Source: Microbulbifer variabilis ATCC 700307 (lineage in GTDB: Bacteria; Pseudomonadota; Gammaproteobacteria; Pseudomonadales; Cellvibrionaceae). Taken from it: a stretch of 64,000 nucleotides of DNA. The DNA lies in NCBI RefSeq assembly GCF_000380565.1, contig NZ_AQYJ01000028.1:186001-250000 (forward strand), given 5' to 3'. The translations under genes and the position numbers were made by a program. The notes beneath the pieces were generated by a model. That model ran no database searches, was not told the DNA's origin, and saw only the letters and a list, made by a program, of their open reading frames with translations. Below are positions 63,095 through 64,000 of the stretch, in pieces (position 1 is the stretch's first letter; each line of letters starts with the position of its first letter).

Positions 63095-63216
63095 CTTGCG
63101 AGGCTGATAATTGCTTGGCCTGCTGCCCTCTACAGCTTCTCTTTAAAACCCAAAACTGATAGTGCAAATGCCTGATATATGGCTGCGTCACTGTGACGCC
63201 GCACGTCACTGTTTAA
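63095..63216 (+). pseudogene. Remnant of the small beta-rich gene before the second fibre
   Basis: The sequence aligns with the 3' part of the gene at 60757-61119. AWPAALYSFSLKPKTDSANA corresponds to TWRDAIYDLFLNPSSDSAER. One base is missing, which brings a stop, and the other frame then reads IYGCVTVTPHVTV, matching IYGSVSVAPRVTV. The end of the gene and its distance to the next ATG are kept. The 5' part is gone. Confidence 0.72.
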
Positions 63217-63229
63217 CCATTAGAAAATT

Positions 63230-64000
63230 ATGAGCGAAATCACCCAGACATTAACTCTGGCGCAGAGCGGTGTAGCGGGCCCATCCGGCCCAACTGGCCC
63301 TCAAGGCGCAACAATTCATTGGGGTAGTGGTATACCTGCTGCGGGCCTCGGTAACAATGGCGACCAATACTTGGACTATGATAGTGCCGACCTGTATGGA
63401 AAAAGTGATAACAGTTGGGCGAAGTTGCGTAATCTACGGGGCCCCCAAGGCCCAAAAGGAGATAAGGGCGATAAGGGTAACCAGGGTATACAAGGAATTC
63501 AGGGCGAACAAGGCCTGGGTATTTTCGCTGGTAATGGTATACCTGCAGACAGCCTGGGCCGAAATGGCGAGCATTATGTGGAGCTGGATAGCCCAAATAA
63601 AATTCTTTATCAAAAGAGTGTTGGTAGTTGGTCCATAATTGGTAACTTGGCCGGTCCCAAGGGCGACTCCGGGCGCGGTATTTCCAGCATGGAAGTTTTA
63701 GTTGATGGCACCTTGCGAATTACCTATACCGATGGAGTAAAAGAAAACACCGGCCCCTTTCCAGTAGAGGGCTTGGGGAGGCGGGTTTGCAATTTAAAGA
63801 ATGCGGGAATGAGCAGTGCAAATTATTGGGCGAAAATTGCTACATTCAATATGCCCAATTCTGATTATGCCAATGCCACATCGATTCTATTATTGACAAC
63901 TAATGGTTCATCTATTCGTGGTCATGCAATGGTGAGTGTCCATGTCGTTCAGCAGACCGCACCAAATACCCTAGTGTCCGATAGCGGTATCTCCTATGCA
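63230..64000 (+). CDS. Second tail fibre, C-terminus beyond right edge
   Basis: The frame is open for 257 codons from the ATG at 63230 to the window end. The first about 186 residues match the first fibre with about 23 differences by eye, including the same collagen-like segments (GPSGPTGPQG; GPQGPKGDKGDKGNQGIQG). After GLGRRV similarity drops sharply, with only scattered matches such as NYWAKIAT. It is thus a fibre with the same attachment part and a different distal, probably receptor-binding, part. Whether it has its own S74 domain, is complete, or serves as a silent donor cannot be seen. Confidence 0.88.
   Translation, partial: MSEITQTLTLAQSGVAGPSGPTGPQGATIHWGSGIPAAGLGNNGDQYLDYDSADLYGKSDNSWAKLRNLRGPQGPKGDKGDKGNQGIQGIQGEQGLGIFAGNGIPADSLGRNGEHYVELDSPNKILYQKSVGSWSIIGNLAGPKGDSGRGISSMEVLVDGTLRITYTDGVKENTGPFPVEGLGRRVCNLKNAGMSSANYWAKIATFNMPNSDYANATSILLLTTNGSSIRGHAMVSVHVVQQTAPNTLVSDSGISYA

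Noticed and set aside
1-64000. tRNA, rRNA, riboswitch, insertion sequence or CRISPR array
   Set aside because: I looked through the gaps for cloverleaf-like, rRNA-like, transposase or repeat-spacer patterns and found none that could be supported.

Overview
The window looks like a stretch of gammaproteobacterial chromosome, closest in content and gene order to marine Cellvibrionales such as Microbulbifer and to Pseudomonas. This placement is inferred from gene content and remembered synteny; no search was run. About 51 kb is housekeeping backbone. The last 13 kb (about 50.9-64 kb) is an AT-richer phage-tail island that runs off the right edge.

Backbone, left to right. Two tandem L,D-transpeptidases (the first cut by the left edge) precede an NRDE-family gene. 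A divergent lgt-thyA-folA group follows. A TtpC-type TonB energy-transduction operon (DUF3450 protein, TtpC-like channel, ExbB, ExbD, TonB, TPR protein) ends at a clear terminator and is followed by a second, stand-alone tonB. On the minus strand come ilvD, argA, argE, a DMT exporter, a Zymomonas-like pyruvate decarboxylase (rare in bacteria), a Pit phosphate transporter and its DUF47/PhoU-like partner. Then come an orphan GspE/PilB ATPase, glnE and ilvE. From 28.4 to 36.6 kb lies an envelope-polysaccharide block: UDP-glucose dehydrogenase, O-antigen-ligase-like protein, ELM1-family protein, YrbL-like kinase, two glycosyltransferases and waaA. The segment from tolC to parE keeps the E. coli order tolC / nudF-yqiB-cpdA-yqiA-parE. 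It has been opened by a split PqiA/LetA pair with a six-domain MCE protein, a DUF4136 lipoprotein, two more glycosyltransferases and a second lipoprotein.

The island begins in AT-rich DNA just after parE. On its left are a small unknown gene, an M15-type peptidase and a helix-turn-helix protein, all on the minus strand. A control region follows: two tandem paralogous HTH proteins on plus, two overlapping HTH proteins on minus, palindromic operator candidates, and a small Cys-cluster protein. After it comes about 1.4 kb holding one intact small minus-strand gene and two decayed copies of it. A plus-strand tail operon follows: a membrane/coiled-coil protein, an unknown protein, a 3-TM holin-like protein, a Gp37-like protein, P2-type baseplate proteins V, W and J, a small beta-rich protein, and a collagen-like tail fibre with a C-terminal S74 chaperone domain. 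The small-protein/fibre cassette is then repeated. The second copy keeps a broken remnant of the small gene and a fibre with about 88% identical N-terminus, then a different distal part.

No integrase, terminase, portal or capsid gene is visible between the regulators and the baseplate genes. The order regulators-lysis-V-W-J-fibre is that of R-type tailocins (pyocin-like). My main hypothesis is therefore a tailocin locus with a duplicated, diversified fibre cassette. A P2-like prophage with head genes beyond the right edge remains possible.
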